This document shows positions 32,776 to 41,053 of a DNA stretch of 64,000 bases, piece by piece. A model generated the notes under the pieces. That model was not told where the DNA came from and did no database searches. It saw nothing but the letters and a program-made list of their open reading frames with translations. The translations under genes were made by a program, and so were the position numbers. Within the stretch, counting starts at the first letter, position 1. Each line of letters opens with the position of its first letter. Origin of the DNA: Cellulomonas alba (GTDB taxonomy: Bacteria; Actinomycetota; Actinomycetes; Actinomycetales; Cellulomonadaceae); the NCBI RefSeq assembly GCF_030362835.1, contig NZ_JAUCGQ010000001.1:682001-746000 (forward strand), read 5' to 3'.

Positions 32776-34650
32776 TCAGTCCGTGATGCCGGACGTCGAC
32801 GCCACCACGTCCGCGAGCTTGCGACCCAGCGCCTCGTAGAACATCGACAGCGGGAACTCGTCGTCGAGCACGGCGTCCGTCAGACCCTTCGGTGGGCCGT
32901 CCAGCGGGAGCGCCTCCGGGCCTTGCGCCCAGACGGACGCCGGGTGCGGGCTCACCGTGCCGGACACCAGCGCGTAGGCGGCGAGCCAGTGGGCGGGCTT
33001 CGGCCGGTCGATCGAGCGCCAGTACAGCTGCTCGATCTGCTCGGCGAGCGCCACGACCGCCCCGGGCACGCGCAGCCAGTCGATGCGCAGGCGGGAGTCC
33101 GTCCAGTCCACCACGTGGTGCTGGTGCAACCACGCGAACAGCAGCTGACCGCCCAGGCCGTCGTAGTTCCGCACCCGCGTTCCGGAGATCGGGAACCGGA
33201 AAATGCGGTCGAAGACGATCGCGTACTGCACCAGCCGGGCGTGCGGCACGCCGTCGCGCTCGAGCTCGACGGCGGCGCGGAACGCGGTCAGGTCGCAGCG
33301 CAGCTCCTCGAGCGAGTAGAGGAAGTACGGCATGCGCTGCTTGATCATGAACGGGTCGAACGGCAGGTCACCGCGCATGTGGGTGCGGTCGTGCACCAGG
33401 TCCCACAGCACGAAGACCTCCTCGGCGAGCCGCTGGTCGGCGAGCATCCGGGCCGCGTCGGGGGGCAGTGCGAGGCGCGTGGTGTCCGCGGCCGCGCGGA
33501 CCACGCGCCGGAAGCGGGCGGTCTCGCGGTCGGCGAAGATCGCGCCCCACGTGAACGCCGGCAGCTCGCGGACGGCGACGGTCTCGGGGAAGAGCACGGC
33601 CGAGTGGGTGTCGTACCCGCCGGTGAAGCCGAGGAAGCGCACCGGCACGAACAGGGAGTTCGAGAACCGCTCGGCCTCGAGGCGCGCCGCCACCTCGGGC
33701 CAGCGCACCTCCAACAGCACGGCCTCGAAGCGGCGGTCCGTGCTGCCGTTCTGCGTGTACATCGGGAGGACGACCAGGTGCCGGAGCCCGTCCACGCGCG
33801 CCCGCTCCGGGTGGAACAGCAGCAACGAGTCGAGGAAGTCCGGGACGCCGAAGCCGCCGTCGACCCAGCGGGCCAGGTCCTTGGTGACGGCAACCAGGTA
33901 GTCCTCGTCGTGCGGGAACCCCGGCGCGAGCGTGGCGATCGCGGCGGACGCGGTCGCCACGAGCTCGGAGGCCCGCGCGTGCTCGACCTCGTCAGGCACG
34001 GACCCGTCGTGCGCCTGCAGCGTGCGCAGCTCCTGCACGGCGTCGCGCAGGATCGTCCAGGCCGCGGGGAGCGCCGCGCGAGCGGATCGCGAAGCATCGT
34101 CGGCGAGCGGCGGCGCGGCCCAGCTCACCGCGTTCAGCAGCAGCGCTGCACCGTCCTCCCCCGCAGCCAGCACGTCGATCCCCAGGACGACCAGCCGACC
34201 CTCGGCGTCGTCGACGGCAGCCACGACCGCCGCGCCGCGAGCTCCGTCGGCGTCGAAGGGCCCGCTGACCCGCACGGCCGCGCCGTGCTCCGTGCCGAGC
34301 GTCGCGACCACGCGAAGCGGATCGCCCGACGTCCACGCGAGGAGGTCCGGGCCGGGGGCGCCGCCGGGCAGCGGGCGACCGACGGCGATCGTCGAGGGTG
34401 CCGCAGCACGCATCTCGACGCCGCGGTCGCGCAGCCAGTCCGGCGTGCCCGATACCGGGCCGGCCGGAACCACGATGACGCCGGGCGCCCCAGGACGCGC
34501 GACGCGCGCATCGGCCGCGACCAGCACCACGTCGGGCCGCTCGTCGGCGCCGACGAGCACGAGGCCGTGCCGCTGCAGGTGGTCGCGGTGTGCGTCAGGC
34601 AACGGGACGGCGGCGTGGACAGTCGGAAACAGCCTCATGGGCAATCTCAC
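32776..34650 (-). CDS. DUF6421-type protein of unknown function
   Basis: A 624-residue soluble protein that looks like the actinobacterial DUF6421 family, recognised mainly from the C-terminal half (FMIKQRMPYFLYSLEELRCD, FDRIFRFPISGTRVRNYD, GGQLLFAWLHQHHVVDW). The N-terminal 200 residues are an Ala/Asp-rich alpha/beta region (VLVGADERPDVVLVAADARV; LVVLGIDVLAAGEDG). A conserved-looking His/Asp cluster LVHDRTHMRGDLPFDPF suggests a metal or active site, but no function is known. Single gene with its own terminator. Start ATG 34650; ATG 34638 is also possible. Confidence 0.75.
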   Translation of the reverse strand: MRLPMRLFPTVHAAVPLPDAHRDHLQRHGLVLVGADERPDVVLVAADARVARPGAPGVIVVPAGPVSGTPDWLRDRGVEMRAAAPSTIAVGRPLPGGAPGPDLLAWTSGDPLRVVATLGTEHGAAVRVSGPFDADGARGAAVVAAVDDAEGRLVVLGIDVLAAGEDGAALLLNAVSWAAPPLADDASRSARAALPAAWTILRDAVQELRTLQAHDGSVPDEVEHARASELVATASAAIATLAPGFPHDEDYLVAVTKDLARWVDGGFGVPDFLDSLLLFHPERARVDGLRHLVVLPMYTQNGSTDRRFEAVLLEVRWPEVAARLEAERFSNSLFVPVRFLGFTGGYDTHSAVLFPETVAVRELPAFTWGAIFADRETARFRRVVRAAADTTRLALPPDAARMLADQRLAEEVFVLWDLVHDRTHMRGDLPFDPFMIKQRMPYFLYSLEELRCDLTAFRAAVELERDGVPHARLVQYAIVFDRIFRFPISGTRVRNYDGLGGQLLFAWLHQHHVVDWTDSRLRIDWLRVPGAVVALAEQIEQLYWRSIDRPKPAHWLAAYALVSGTVSPHPASVWAQGPEALPLDGPPKGLTDAVLDDEFPLSMFYEALGRKLADVVASTSGITD

Positions 34651-35025
34651 TATCCGGGACGTTGGGTTACTGCACCGTACGTTTTGCCCCGATGGCGGTC
34701 AACCCCGGTCGGGCCCGGGGCGCGGCCAGCCAGCAGCTCGGGGGTTCGCGGCCGTCATCGTTGCCGGCGCGGCGCGGTCGTTCCTGGCCGCTCGACGCCA
34801 AAAGAGGCCGTCTCCCCCGGGGGGCACGGTCTTTGACCTGGGTGTGTCCTCGCGGCCGACTTGCGGACGTTCTTCCGGGCCTGAGCGGGGTCGCGCGGCG
34901 AGCGCTGTTAGGTATCCCACACGGTTCGCGGCGCGATCGAGGCCTGACGGCCCGGCTCGGTCCTGTGAACCGCATAGGTTTAGTTCGACCACCGAACGAA
35001 ACTGACGCGAAGGATGTCGCACCCC
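34651..35025. other. 375-nt intergenic region between divergent genes
   Basis: No convincing ORF. It holds the promoters of the DUF6421-type gene and the small lipoprotein gene, neither clear. A near-perfect 10-bp inverted repeat (GTTTAGTTCG, 34978-34987, and CGAACGAAAC, 34993-35002) with 5 nt between lies 24 nt before the lipoprotein start and may be an operator. Confidence 0.55.
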
Positions 35026-35481
35026 ATGAGCCACACCACCTCGACCGCTCTCCGCCGCCTCACGACGGCCGCCGTCACGGCCGTGCTGGCGCTCGGCGTG
35101 GGCGCCGTCGCCGCGGCGTGCGCCTCGAGCGCCGGCGGCTCGCCGAAGGACGACGAGGTCGCCACCGCCAACCACGCGGCCGCCAGCGAGACGGACGTCG
35201 CGGCCGACGCCTACCAGGAGCTCAGCTCGAGCATCACCGAGGCGCGCGACCTGGCGACCGAGGCCACGGGCAAGGTCGAGGACACGGCTCTGCTCGACAA
35301 CCTGACCGCCGCGACGGACGCCGCCCGAGCGATCGACCCGATCGGCAGCTACAAGCCGGTCGACGACGCCGCCACCGCGCAGACGAAGCTGCAGGCGCTG
35401 CGCACCGCCGAAGACAAGATGAACGCCGCGAAGACCGCGCTCGACACGGCGATCGCGGCGGTCAAGAACGCCGAGAGCTGA
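35026..35481 (+). CDS. Small helical lipoprotein of unknown function
   Basis: A 151-residue exported protein. Signal with basic ALRRL, hydrophobic TTAAVTAVLALGVGAVAA and probable lipobox AAAC near residue 32, then SSAGG. The mature part is Ala-rich and helical (YQELSSSITEARDLATEAT; AQTKLQALRTAEDKMNAAKT), likely a coiled coil. I do not recognise a family. Start ATG 35026 is preferred because AAGGA is 11 nt upstream; ATG 35014 overlaps that site. Followed by a very strong terminator, so it is a single-gene unit. Confidence 0.75.
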   Translation: MSHTTSTALRRLTTAAVTAVLALGVGAVAAACASSAGGSPKDDEVATANHAAASETDVAADAYQELSSSITEARDLATEATGKVEDTALLDNLTAATDAARAIDPIGSYKPVDDAATAQTKLQALRTAEDKMNAAKTALDTAIAAVKNAES

Positions 35482-35500
35482 TCCGCACCGACGAACGACG

Positions 35501-35532
35501 CGGGGCCCGGTCGGATCGCCGACCGGGCCCCG
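35501..35532 (+). terminator. Strong terminator after the small lipoprotein gene
   Basis: Perfect 14-bp stem CGGGGCCCGGTCGG / CCGACCGGGCCCCG with loop ATCG, 19 nt past the stop. May also serve the convergent gene at 35603. Confidence 0.88.
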
Positions 35533-35602
35533 TGTCCGTCAGACGTGCGCAGCCCGGCTGAACGACTCCTCCGCACGGTCGGGGCGCAGGCCAGGGGTCG
35601 CG

Positions 35603-36049
35603 CTAGTGGGAGCGGGCGGCCGCTGCAGCGGCGACGATGTAGGGCGCGCTGACGAACGCGACGCCTGCCGCGTGTGCGAGCGCCGTCATGTGCTCTACCT
35701 CGGTGGGTGTGAGGTAGACGCCAGTGGCGTCCTTCTCGCCTTCTTCGTTGCGGCCGGACTGGTGCCAGAGCGTGGCGGCACCGAGTCGCTGAGCCTGCGC
35801 CAGCAGACCGGGCAGCTCTGCCGCGGGCCGGTGGCTGTAGATGATGTCCGCTCGTTCGGGCAGGCCCGTGACCGGGCTCGTTTCCGGATGACCATCGACC
35901 AGTCGCATGACGTAAAGATCTGTCGGGTCGGGGCCACCTTGGAAGGTGACGTCGAGGCCCGCGAGGACGAGGGCGCGGGGGACGTCCTCGGAGGGCCAGT
36001 CGTGGAGCACCGCCGCCCGGGCAGAGCGCAGGATCTCGATGGGGTCCAT
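35603..36049 (-). CDS. CoA-binding-like (YccU-type) small protein
   Basis: A 148-residue protein. Segments ADIIYSHRPAAELPGLLAQA and QRLGAATLWHQSG resemble the second half of CoA-binding Rossmann proteins of the YccU type (xxVxxRRPEDVPEIVxxA, GAxxVWxQ), and residues 84-100 fit that fold. The N-terminal half (VLHDWPSEDVPRALVLAGL) is less clear. Role unknown. It is 3 nt downstream of the SRPBCC gene and thus the third gene of an ArsR-SRPBCC unit. Confidence 0.6.
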   Translation of the reverse strand: MDPIEILRSARAAVLHDWPSEDVPRALVLAGLDVTFQGGPDPTDLYVMRLVDGHPETSPVTGLPERADIIYSHRPAAELPGLLAQAQRLGAATLWHQSGRNEEGEKDATGVYLTPTEVEHMTALAHAAGVAFVSAPYIVAAAAAARSH

Positions 36050-36052
36050 CTC

Positions 36053-36517
36053 CTACCTCTCAGTTGTCGGGTTTCCGATGGCCTGGCTGTCGCACCAAGG
36101 GACGAGCCAGCCGATGACGTTGGGCCAGAACAGGAATGCCCGCTCGCCACCGTCGCGCAGGTACTGGTGCACGTGCACTCGGGTGCCCATGGTCGTCGGT
36201 TCGAAGGTGACGTCGGTCTGGCTGTCGTCGACGACCCCTCGATAGGTGAGGCGGACGCCGGGCTCCCATCGGGTGATCTCAGCGATGACGAGCTCGCCGT
36301 CGGGGTACACCTCGAGCACTCGTCCCCCGAGCCGAGTCTCGACGTGCATCGTCGGAGACCGTCCGGCGTCGAAGTAGTTGATCGGCCCGGGGATCCACCA
36401 CGAGCCGATCTCGGCCGTGAACGCCTCGAACGCTCGCGCAGGCGGCACCCCCACGTCGATGCTCGCACGGGCTTCCGGGCGCTCAGATCGGCCTGCGGCG
36501 CCGTCCGGACGGTTCAT
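36053..36517 (-). CDS. SRPBCC (AHSA1-type) domain protein
   Basis: A 154-residue START/Bet v1-fold protein: ASIDVGVPPARAFEAFTAEI, SWWIPGPINYF, GGRVLEVYPDGELVIAEITRWEPGVRLTYR, and a final helix FLFWPNVIGWLV. AHSA1-type members commonly pair with an ArsR regulator and bind a hydrophobic ligand. ATG 36517 overlaps the ArsR stop (ATGA); the frame upstream is noise. Translationally coupled to ArsR. Confidence 0.88.
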   Translation of the reverse strand: MNRPDGAAGRSERPEARASIDVGVPPARAFEAFTAEIGSWWIPGPINYFDAGRSPTMHVETRLGGRVLEVYPDGELVIAEITRWEPGVRLTYRGVVDDSQTDVTFEPTTMGTRVHVHQYLRDGGERAFLFWPNVIGWLVPWCDSQAIGNPTTER

Positions 36518-36861
36518 TGGCCCGGCCGCCGGCGCGAGGGCGCTTCGACGTGGGCGCGGAACGCTGCAAGCTGCTCGTTCCACTGTGCCTGCACCTGGTC
36601 CATCCAGGCTCTGGCAGCGACCAGCCCCTCATCGCGCAGCGTGAAGACGCGGCGGCGTGCGTCGTGCGGGTCGCGACTGTCGGTGACCAGGCCGGCCTCC
36701 TGAAGGGTCCGAAGGTGGCGGCTCATGACGGACGGTGAGACCGAGGCGTGACGCGCCAGCTCCCCGGCGCTGCACGGGCCCCGTGACAGGACCTCAACCG
36801 TCGCGAGACGGACGGGATCAGCGAGGGCTGCGAAGCGCCCAGTCGCGCCTTGATTGTCCAT
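36514..36861 (-). CDS. ArsR family regulator paired with SRPBCC protein
   Basis: A 115-residue winged-helix regulator: FAALADPVRLATVEVLSRG, AGELARHASVSPSVMSRHLRTLQEAGLV, wing DPHDARRRVFTL. It has one Cys (GPCSAGEL) and lacks the CVC motif, so it is not an arsenic sensor. Typical autoregulator of ArsR-SRPBCC operons. The start ATG 36861 lies 7 nt after an AATAAT -10 box, so the mRNA is probably leaderless. Confidence 0.9.
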   Translation of the reverse strand: MDNQGATGRFAALADPVRLATVEVLSRGPCSAGELARHASVSPSVMSRHLRTLQEAGLVTDSRDPHDARRRVFTLRDEGLVAARAWMDQVQAQWNEQLAAFRAHVEAPSRRRPGQ

Positions 36862-36868
36862 ATCCGCA

Positions 36869-36896
36869 ATTATTCACGGGTTGCGCAAAGGGTCAA
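36869..36896 (-). promoter_or_regulatory. Promoter of the ArsR-SRPBCC unit
   Basis: Reading leftward: -35 TTGACC (36896-36891), 16-nt spacer, -10 AATAAT (36874-36869), then 7 nt to the ATG at 36861. A rare AT-rich -10 in this GC-rich genome. Confidence 0.65.
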
Positions 36897-37038
36897 GGGT
36901 GGATGCGGGGCGCGCGCTGCGTGAACAGGGGCGGCCCCGGCCAGGTGTGCACACGGGCGGCCAGGACGCGACGCGCGCCTCCTAGCGAGGTCTAGCCAGG
37001 TCGAGCGATGACCGCAAGCTGTCCGGTAAACGTCAAGC

Positions 37039-37078
37039 GGCCACGTCAGACCCCTCGGTTCGGGATCTCGACGTGGCC
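37039..37078 (-). terminator. Stem-loop downstream of tRNA-Ala
   Basis: Arms GGCCACGTC (37039-37047) and GACGTGGCC (37070-37078) are a perfect 9-bp inverted repeat with a 22-nt loop, 18 nt past the tRNA 3' end. Probable terminator; no U-run. The remaining DNA up to 36896 has no visible gene. Confidence 0.55.
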
Positions 37079-37096
37079 CCTGACCTGCAAGAACGG

Positions 37097-37169
37097 TGGA
37101 GCTGAGGGGACTCGAACCCCTGACCCCCTGCATGCCATGCAGGTGCGCTACCAGCTGCGCCACAGCCCC
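37097..37169 (-). tRNA. tRNA-Ala (anticodon GGC)
   Basis: A 73-nt cloverleaf. Acceptor GGGGCTG pairs with CAGCTCC (one G-U); D-arm GCGC..GCGC; anticodon stem CCTGC/GCAGG with loop ATGGCAT, giving GGC, which reads GCC codons, the commonest Ala codon here. T-loop GGTTCGAGTCC. Discriminator A; the next bases are CCG, so the CCA end is not fully encoded. Located downstream of the nadD-rsfS-phosphatase genes, on the same strand. Confidence 0.97.
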
Positions 37170-37255
37170 GTTCACGCCCGGAGGCGCTCGGAGAGTCTAG
37201 GACGAACGCGCCCCGGAACGGAAATCGGCGCCGGGCGCCGCCCGGACCACCCCGA

Positions 37256-37954
37256 TCAGTCCGGATCGCGCGTCTCGGTGTCGGGGTCGACGTCGCCGGC
37301 GCGGTCGGGGCCTGCGTTCCAGTCGGTCGAGACGTCGGACGGGCCGACGTTGTAGCCGACGAGGCGCCACGCGGGGCGGACGTCGTTGCGGGCGGCCACG
37401 AGCTCGGCCCAGTGCGCGTTGAGCATGCCCGCGAAGGCGCGCGACGCGGCCGGCAGGTCGAGCAGCTCCGCCACCACCGACGAGAGCGCGGCGCCGTGCG
37501 AGACGACCACGAGCGTGTCGGTCCGCTCGAGCGTCGCCACGTGAGCCGCGACGCCCTCGGCCATCCGGGCCGCGACCGCGGCACGCATCTCGGCGCCCAC
37601 GCGCTCCGGCTCGCCGCCGCCGCGCCACAGGGCGTACTCGGCGGGCCACCGCTCGGCGATCTCCTCGCCGCTCAGGCCCTCCCACTCGCCGAAGGCCCGC
37701 TCGCGCAGGCGCTCGTCGAGCACGACGTCGAGCTCGGCGGCCGACGCGAGGGCCGCGGCCGTCTCGCGCGCCCGCGTCAGGTCGGAGCTGACGACCCGGG
37801 TCGGCTCGTGCCGTCCGAGCAGCCGCGCGGCGGCCGTGCGGGCCTGCCAGCGGCCGACGGCGTCGAGGGGGATGTCGATCTGCCCCTGCAGCCGCGCCGA
37901 CGCGTTGTACGCCGTCCTGGCGTGCCGCCAGAGAACGATCCGACCCGCGCCCAC
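37256..37954 (-). CDS. Histidine phosphatase family protein
   Basis: A 232-residue phosphoglycerate-mutase-like phosphatase. The phosphohistidine motif is WRHARTAYNA (RHAxT rather than the usual RHGxT), with SDLTRARETA, ERAFGEWEGLSGEEI and the second His in VVSHGAAL. This small enzyme type follows nadD and rsfS in many actinobacteria; it may act on a sugar phosphate or nucleotide product. Acidic C-terminal tail (DPDTETRDPD). Start GTG at 37954. 74 nt downstream of rsfS. Confidence 0.9.
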   Translation of the reverse strand: MGAGRIVLWRHARTAYNASARLQGQIDIPLDAVGRWQARTAAARLLGRHEPTRVVSSDLTRARETAAALASAAELDVVLDERLRERAFGEWEGLSGEEIAERWPAEYALWRGGGEPERVGAEMRAAVAARMAEGVAAHVATLERTDTLVVVSHGAALSSVVAELLDLPAASRAFAGMLNAHWAELVAARNDVRPAWRLVGYNVGPSDVSTDWNAGPDRAGDVDPDTETRDPD

Positions 37955-38028
37955 GGCGCTCCCCTCGTCGTCCGAGAACCCGCGCCGGACCCTAGCGACC
38001 GGCGCGCACCCGCCGCAGCGGGATTCGC

Positions 38029-38409
38029 TCAGTCCTCGAGCGTGCCGTGCGCGTCGGCCGGCAGCTCGATGAGCGGGCAGTCCTTCCAGAGCCGCTCGAG
38101 CGCGTAGTAGACGCGGTCCTCGGCGTGCTGCACGTGCACCACGATGTCGCCGAAGTCGACGAGCACCCAGCGGCCCTGCGACTTGCCCTCGCGGCGGATC
38201 GGCTTGGCGCCGAGGTGGAACAGCGCCTCCTCGACGGCGTCCACGATCGCGCCGACCTGACGCTCGTTGGTCCCCGACGCGATGAGGAACACGTCGGTAA
38301 GCACGAGCTGCTCGCTCACGTCGAGGGCGATGATCTCCTGCGCCTTGCGGTCGCTCGCGGCCCTCGCGGCGGCGACGGCCAGCTCGATCGATCGTTCGGT
38401 CGCAGTCAC
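38029..38409 (-). CDS. rsfS: Ribosome silencing factor RsfS
   Basis: A 126-residue RsfS/Iojap protein, which binds ribosomal protein L14 and blocks subunit joining when nutrients are scarce. Typical blocks: DRKAQEIIALDVSEQL, TDVFLIASGTNERQVGAI, GRWVLVDFGDIVVHVQ and YYALERLWKDCP. Start GTG 38409 has GAGGAG 6 nt upstream; the frame upstream belongs to the neighbouring gene's shadow. 8 nt after the Pro-rich membrane protein gene. Confidence 0.95.
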   Translation of the reverse strand: MTATERSIELAVAAARAASDRKAQEIIALDVSEQLVLTDVFLIASGTNERQVGAIVDAVEEALFHLGAKPIRREGKSQGRWVLVDFGDIVVHVQHAEDRVYYALERLWKDCPLIELPADAHGTLED

Positions 38410-38417
38410 GGATCTCC

Positions 38418-40211
38418 TCAGGTGGTGGGTTGGACGACGGAGACGGGCGCCTGGGCGCCGGAGCGGCCGGAGCCGCCGTCCTTGGCGCCGTCCGTCGTGT
38501 GGGCGAGCAGCAGCACGATCAGGAACCCGAGGACGAACGCCACGAGCGCCAGCACGATCAGGTGCAACCACGTGTACGGGTGCCGCGGGCGGTCCCCGGA
38601 CTCGTCGTCCTCGTCGCCGTACGGCTCGTGGTCGGCGGCGCGGCTCGAGGGAGCGGCGGACGCCCCCTCGACGGGCGCCTGGCCCGCGGCGGACCACGCC
38701 GGCGCCTGCTGGGCCGAGCGACCCGCGAGCGACGAGACCACCGGTGCCGCGACCTCGGTCGCGTCAGCCGTCTGGTGCGGCGGCGCGGCGGGCTGCGGCG
38801 GTGCGGCGGGCTCCGCCGGTGCGCCCCACGCCTGCGGCGCGGCCGACGACGGGACGGGCGTCCACGAGCGCGGACCACTCGCGCCGCCGGCCGCCGAGGG
38901 GGACGCGGGAGCAGCGCCGGCCTGAGGCCGAGCGCCGTCGGCGCGCGGACCCGCGGCGGGCGCGGGCTGCCGCGAGGCCCACGCGCCCGAGTCCGGCTGC
39001 CTGGCGGGTCCGACGGCGGACGGGAGCGACGGCGACGAACCGCCGGCGCCGGCCTGGGGCGTCGGCCCGAGCGCCGACGGGAGGGGGTACGCCGAGCTGC
39101 CCTCCGCGTCGGGCCGGGCAGGGCCGACGGCCGACGGGAGCGACTGCGGGGAGGCCTGCGGCGACGAGCCGAACGCGGACGGCTGAGCCTGCGGCGCGCC
39201 GGACGAGCCGGCACCGGGCTGCGACGCTGCGGCCGGTCGCGGCGGCTCGGCGCGGCCGGGCGCCGGTGCGCTCGTACCGCCGGGCACCCAGGTCGGCGCC
39301 TGTGCGCCCCCGGTCGCCGACGGGCGGGCGGAGGGCGTGCCCGCGGACCAGCCGGCGGTCGGCCACTCCTCGGGCGACGTGCTCGTCGGCCGGGGTGTCG
39401 AGACGCCCGGGGCCTGTGACGGGCTCGAGCCGCCCGTCCCGGCGGGGCGCGCGGGCGGCTGGCCGCCGGCGTCGGGTGCGAAGCCGCGCGGGGTGGCCGA
39501 CGGCGCCTGCGGGCCGGGCATCCCCGGCCGGGAGATCACACGCTCGTCGGGGCTGCCGACCGGGCCGGTCGGCTGCCGCGTGGCGGGAGCCGCGGGGCGC
39601 TGCGCCTGCGGAGCGGACCACGTCGGGTTCACCGTCGGGTCGAGGGTGTCGCGGTACGTCCGCCGCGACGGCTGTGCGACCTCGTCGGGGGCCTGCTGCG
39701 GACGCGCGGCGGCGCCCCACGCGGCGGTCGCCGACGACGCCGCAGGCTGCTGCCCCGGCCTCTCCTGTGGCTGCACGGGTTGCGGCGCGGCGGCTCGGGT
39801 GGGCGACGGCGCGACGTTCGGCACGCTCGACGGCTGGACGCCCGGCACCTGCGCGCTGGGCGTGTGCGGGCTCGGCGTGTGCGGGCTCGGCGTCTGCGGA
39901 CCAGGCGTCTGCGGACCAGGCGTGTGCGGGCTCGGCGCGTGCGCGCTGGGCACCGGCGCGGCAGGCGCCCACGCGGGCGTCGCGGCCTGGGGCTCGCTCG
40001 CCGCGGGCCACTCCGCGCTCCCCTGCGGCTGCTGCGCCCGCAGCGCCCGGCGGGAGACGCTCGTGGGCGCTGACGGCGTCCCACCGCGCTCGATCGACGC
40101 CTGGTTGGGCACCTCCTGCTCGTGCTCGGCGGCTGCCGACCACGACGGGACGCCCGGTGCGTCGCTGCGGTGGAGGTCGCGACGACGCGGCCGCCCTCCG
40201 GTTTCACTCAT
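38418..40211 (-). CDS. Pro/Ala-rich single-pass membrane protein
   Basis: A 597-residue protein that is almost all low-complexity Pro/Ala/Ser/Gln, probably disordered and cytoplasmic, with one transmembrane helix near the end ([20 protein letters not shown], about 551-570) and a 27-residue outer tail. Residues about 88-125 are a run of five-residue repeats ([15 protein letters not shown]) encoded by 15-bp tandem units. N-terminus is basic ([12 protein letters not shown]). Lies between nadD and rsfS, where actinobacteria often have an uncharacterised membrane protein. Function unknown. ATG overlaps the nadD stop. Confidence 0.8.
   Translation of the reverse strand: MSETGGRPRRRDLHRSDAPGVPSWSAAAEHEQEVPNQASIERGGTPSAPTSVSRRALRAQQPQGSAEWPAASEPQAATPAWAPAAPVPSAHAPSPHTPGPQTPGPQTPSPHTPSPHTPSAQVPGVQPSSVPNVAPSPTRAAAPQPVQPQERPGQQPAASSATAAWGAAARPQQAPDEVAQPSRRTYRDTLDPTVNPTWSAPQAQRPAAPATRQPTGPVGSPDERVISRPGMPGPQAPSATPRGFAPDAGGQPPARPAGTGGSSPSQAPGVSTPRPTSTSPEEWPTAGWSAGTPSARPSATGGAQAPTWVPGGTSAPAPGRAEPPRPAAASQPGAGSSGAPQAQPSAFGSSPQASPQSLPSAVGPARPDAEGSSAYPLPSALGPTPQAGAGGSSPSLPSAVGPARQPDSGAWASRQPAPAAGPRADGARPQAGAAPASPSAAGGASGPRSWTPVPSSAAPQAWGAPAEPAAPPQPAAPPHQTADATEVAAPVVSSLAGRSAQQAPAWSAAGQAPVEGASAAPSSRAADHEPYGDEDDESGDRPRHPYTWLHLIVLALVAFVLGFLIVLLLAHTTDGAKDGGSGRSGAQAPVSVVQPTT
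39851..39950. repeat. 15-bp coding tandem repeat (Thr-Pro rich)
   Basis: About seven 15-bp units encode Pro-x-Thr-Pro-Gly/Ser pentapeptides in the Pro-rich membrane protein. Such units readily gain or lose copies, so the length of this region probably differs between strains. Confidence 0.75.
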
Positions 40212-40804
40212 GACTGACCTCGATACAACCCATGCTTGGCGATGTACTGCACGACCCCGTCGGGGACGAGGTACCAGACCGGCTCACCCGCGCGCGCTCG
40301 CGCACGGACGTCGGTCGACGAGATGGCGAGCGCCGGGATCTCCAGCACGCTCACCCGGTCCACCGGCAGACCCTCCACCGACAGCGCGTGCCCGGGGCGG
40401 GTGACCGCCACGAACCGCGCCATGGAGAACAGCTGCTCGGCATCCTTCCACTCCAGGATCTGCGCGACGGCGTCGGCTCCCGTGATGAAGAAGAGGTCGG
40501 CATCCGGCCTCCGCTCCTTGAGGTCGCGGAGCGTGTCCACCGTGTACGTCACACCCGGGCGTTCGACGTCGACGCGGCTGACCGTGAACCGCGGGTTCGA
40601 CGCGGTCGCGATCACCGTCATCAGGTAGCGGTGCTCCGCGACCGTGACCTCGACGTCCTGCTTGAAGGTCGGGACGCCGGTCGGCACGAACACGACCTCG
40701 TCCAGCTCGAACCGCGCCGCGACCTCGCTCGCCGCGACCAGGTGCCCGTGGTGGATCGGGTCGAACGTGCCGCCCATCACTCCGACGCGCGGCGGCTGCG
40801 TCAT
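40208..40804 (-). CDS. nadD: Nicotinate-nucleotide adenylyltransferase
   Basis: A 198-residue enzyme that joins nicotinate mononucleotide and ATP in NAD synthesis. [13 protein letters not shown] near residue 10 is the HxGH nucleotidyltransferase motif; [24 protein letters not shown] and the C-terminal [21 protein letters not shown] (I-S-S/T-x-x-R) complete the set. Start ATG 40804. Coupled to the Pro-rich protein gene by an ATGA overlap. Confidence 0.95.
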   Translation of the reverse strand: MTQPPRVGVMGGTFDPIHHGHLVAASEVAARFELDEVVFVPTGVPTFKQDVEVTVAEHRYLMTVIATASNPRFTVSRVDVERPGVTYTVDTLRDLKERRPDADLFFITGADAVAQILEWKDAEQLFSMARFVAVTRPGHALSVEGLPVDRVSVLEIPALAISSTDVRARARAGEPVWYLVPDGVVQYIAKHGLYRGQS

Positions 40805-40823
40805 CGTCCCCGTGTACCCAGGA

Positions 40824-40970
40824 TCACTCGTGGCGCGTGCCGGCGCTGCGGAACGCGAACGTGATCAGGAGCATCGCGACCAGTCCGACGAACGCGCCGA
40901 CGCCGAAGACCACCGGGTCGAAGGGCAGCTCGCGAGCGTGCTCCGCGGCTTCGGTCAGGACAGCGTGCAC
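40824..40970 (-). CDS. Small single-pass membrane protein upstream of nadD
   Basis: A 48-residue protein: a short helical lead [19 protein letters not shown], one transmembrane helix [21 protein letters not shown], and a basic RSAGTRHE tail. GGAGG lies 8 nt before the GTG at 40970. Small proteins of this kind are found beside nadD in related actinobacteria; role unknown. Too short to rely on homology, but the ribosome site and clear helix support it. Confidence 0.7.
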   Translation of the reverse strand: MHAVLTEAAEHARELPFDPVVFGVGAFVGLVAMLLITFAFRSAGTRHE

Positions 40971-41053
40971 GTCGATCCTCCTGGGACGGGTCCGGATGAA
41001 CAGCCAGTGTCGCACGGGTGGCTGAGACTCAGGGTCCGAGACACCCGTCGGGG

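Noticed and set aside
34651..34977. Short ORFs in the 375-nt gap
   Set aside because: Arg/Pro-rich frames with no ribosome site or conserved pattern.
39851..39950. Repeat array as mobile or CRISPR element
   Set aside because: It is in frame and encodes Thr-Pro pentapeptides in a coding gene.
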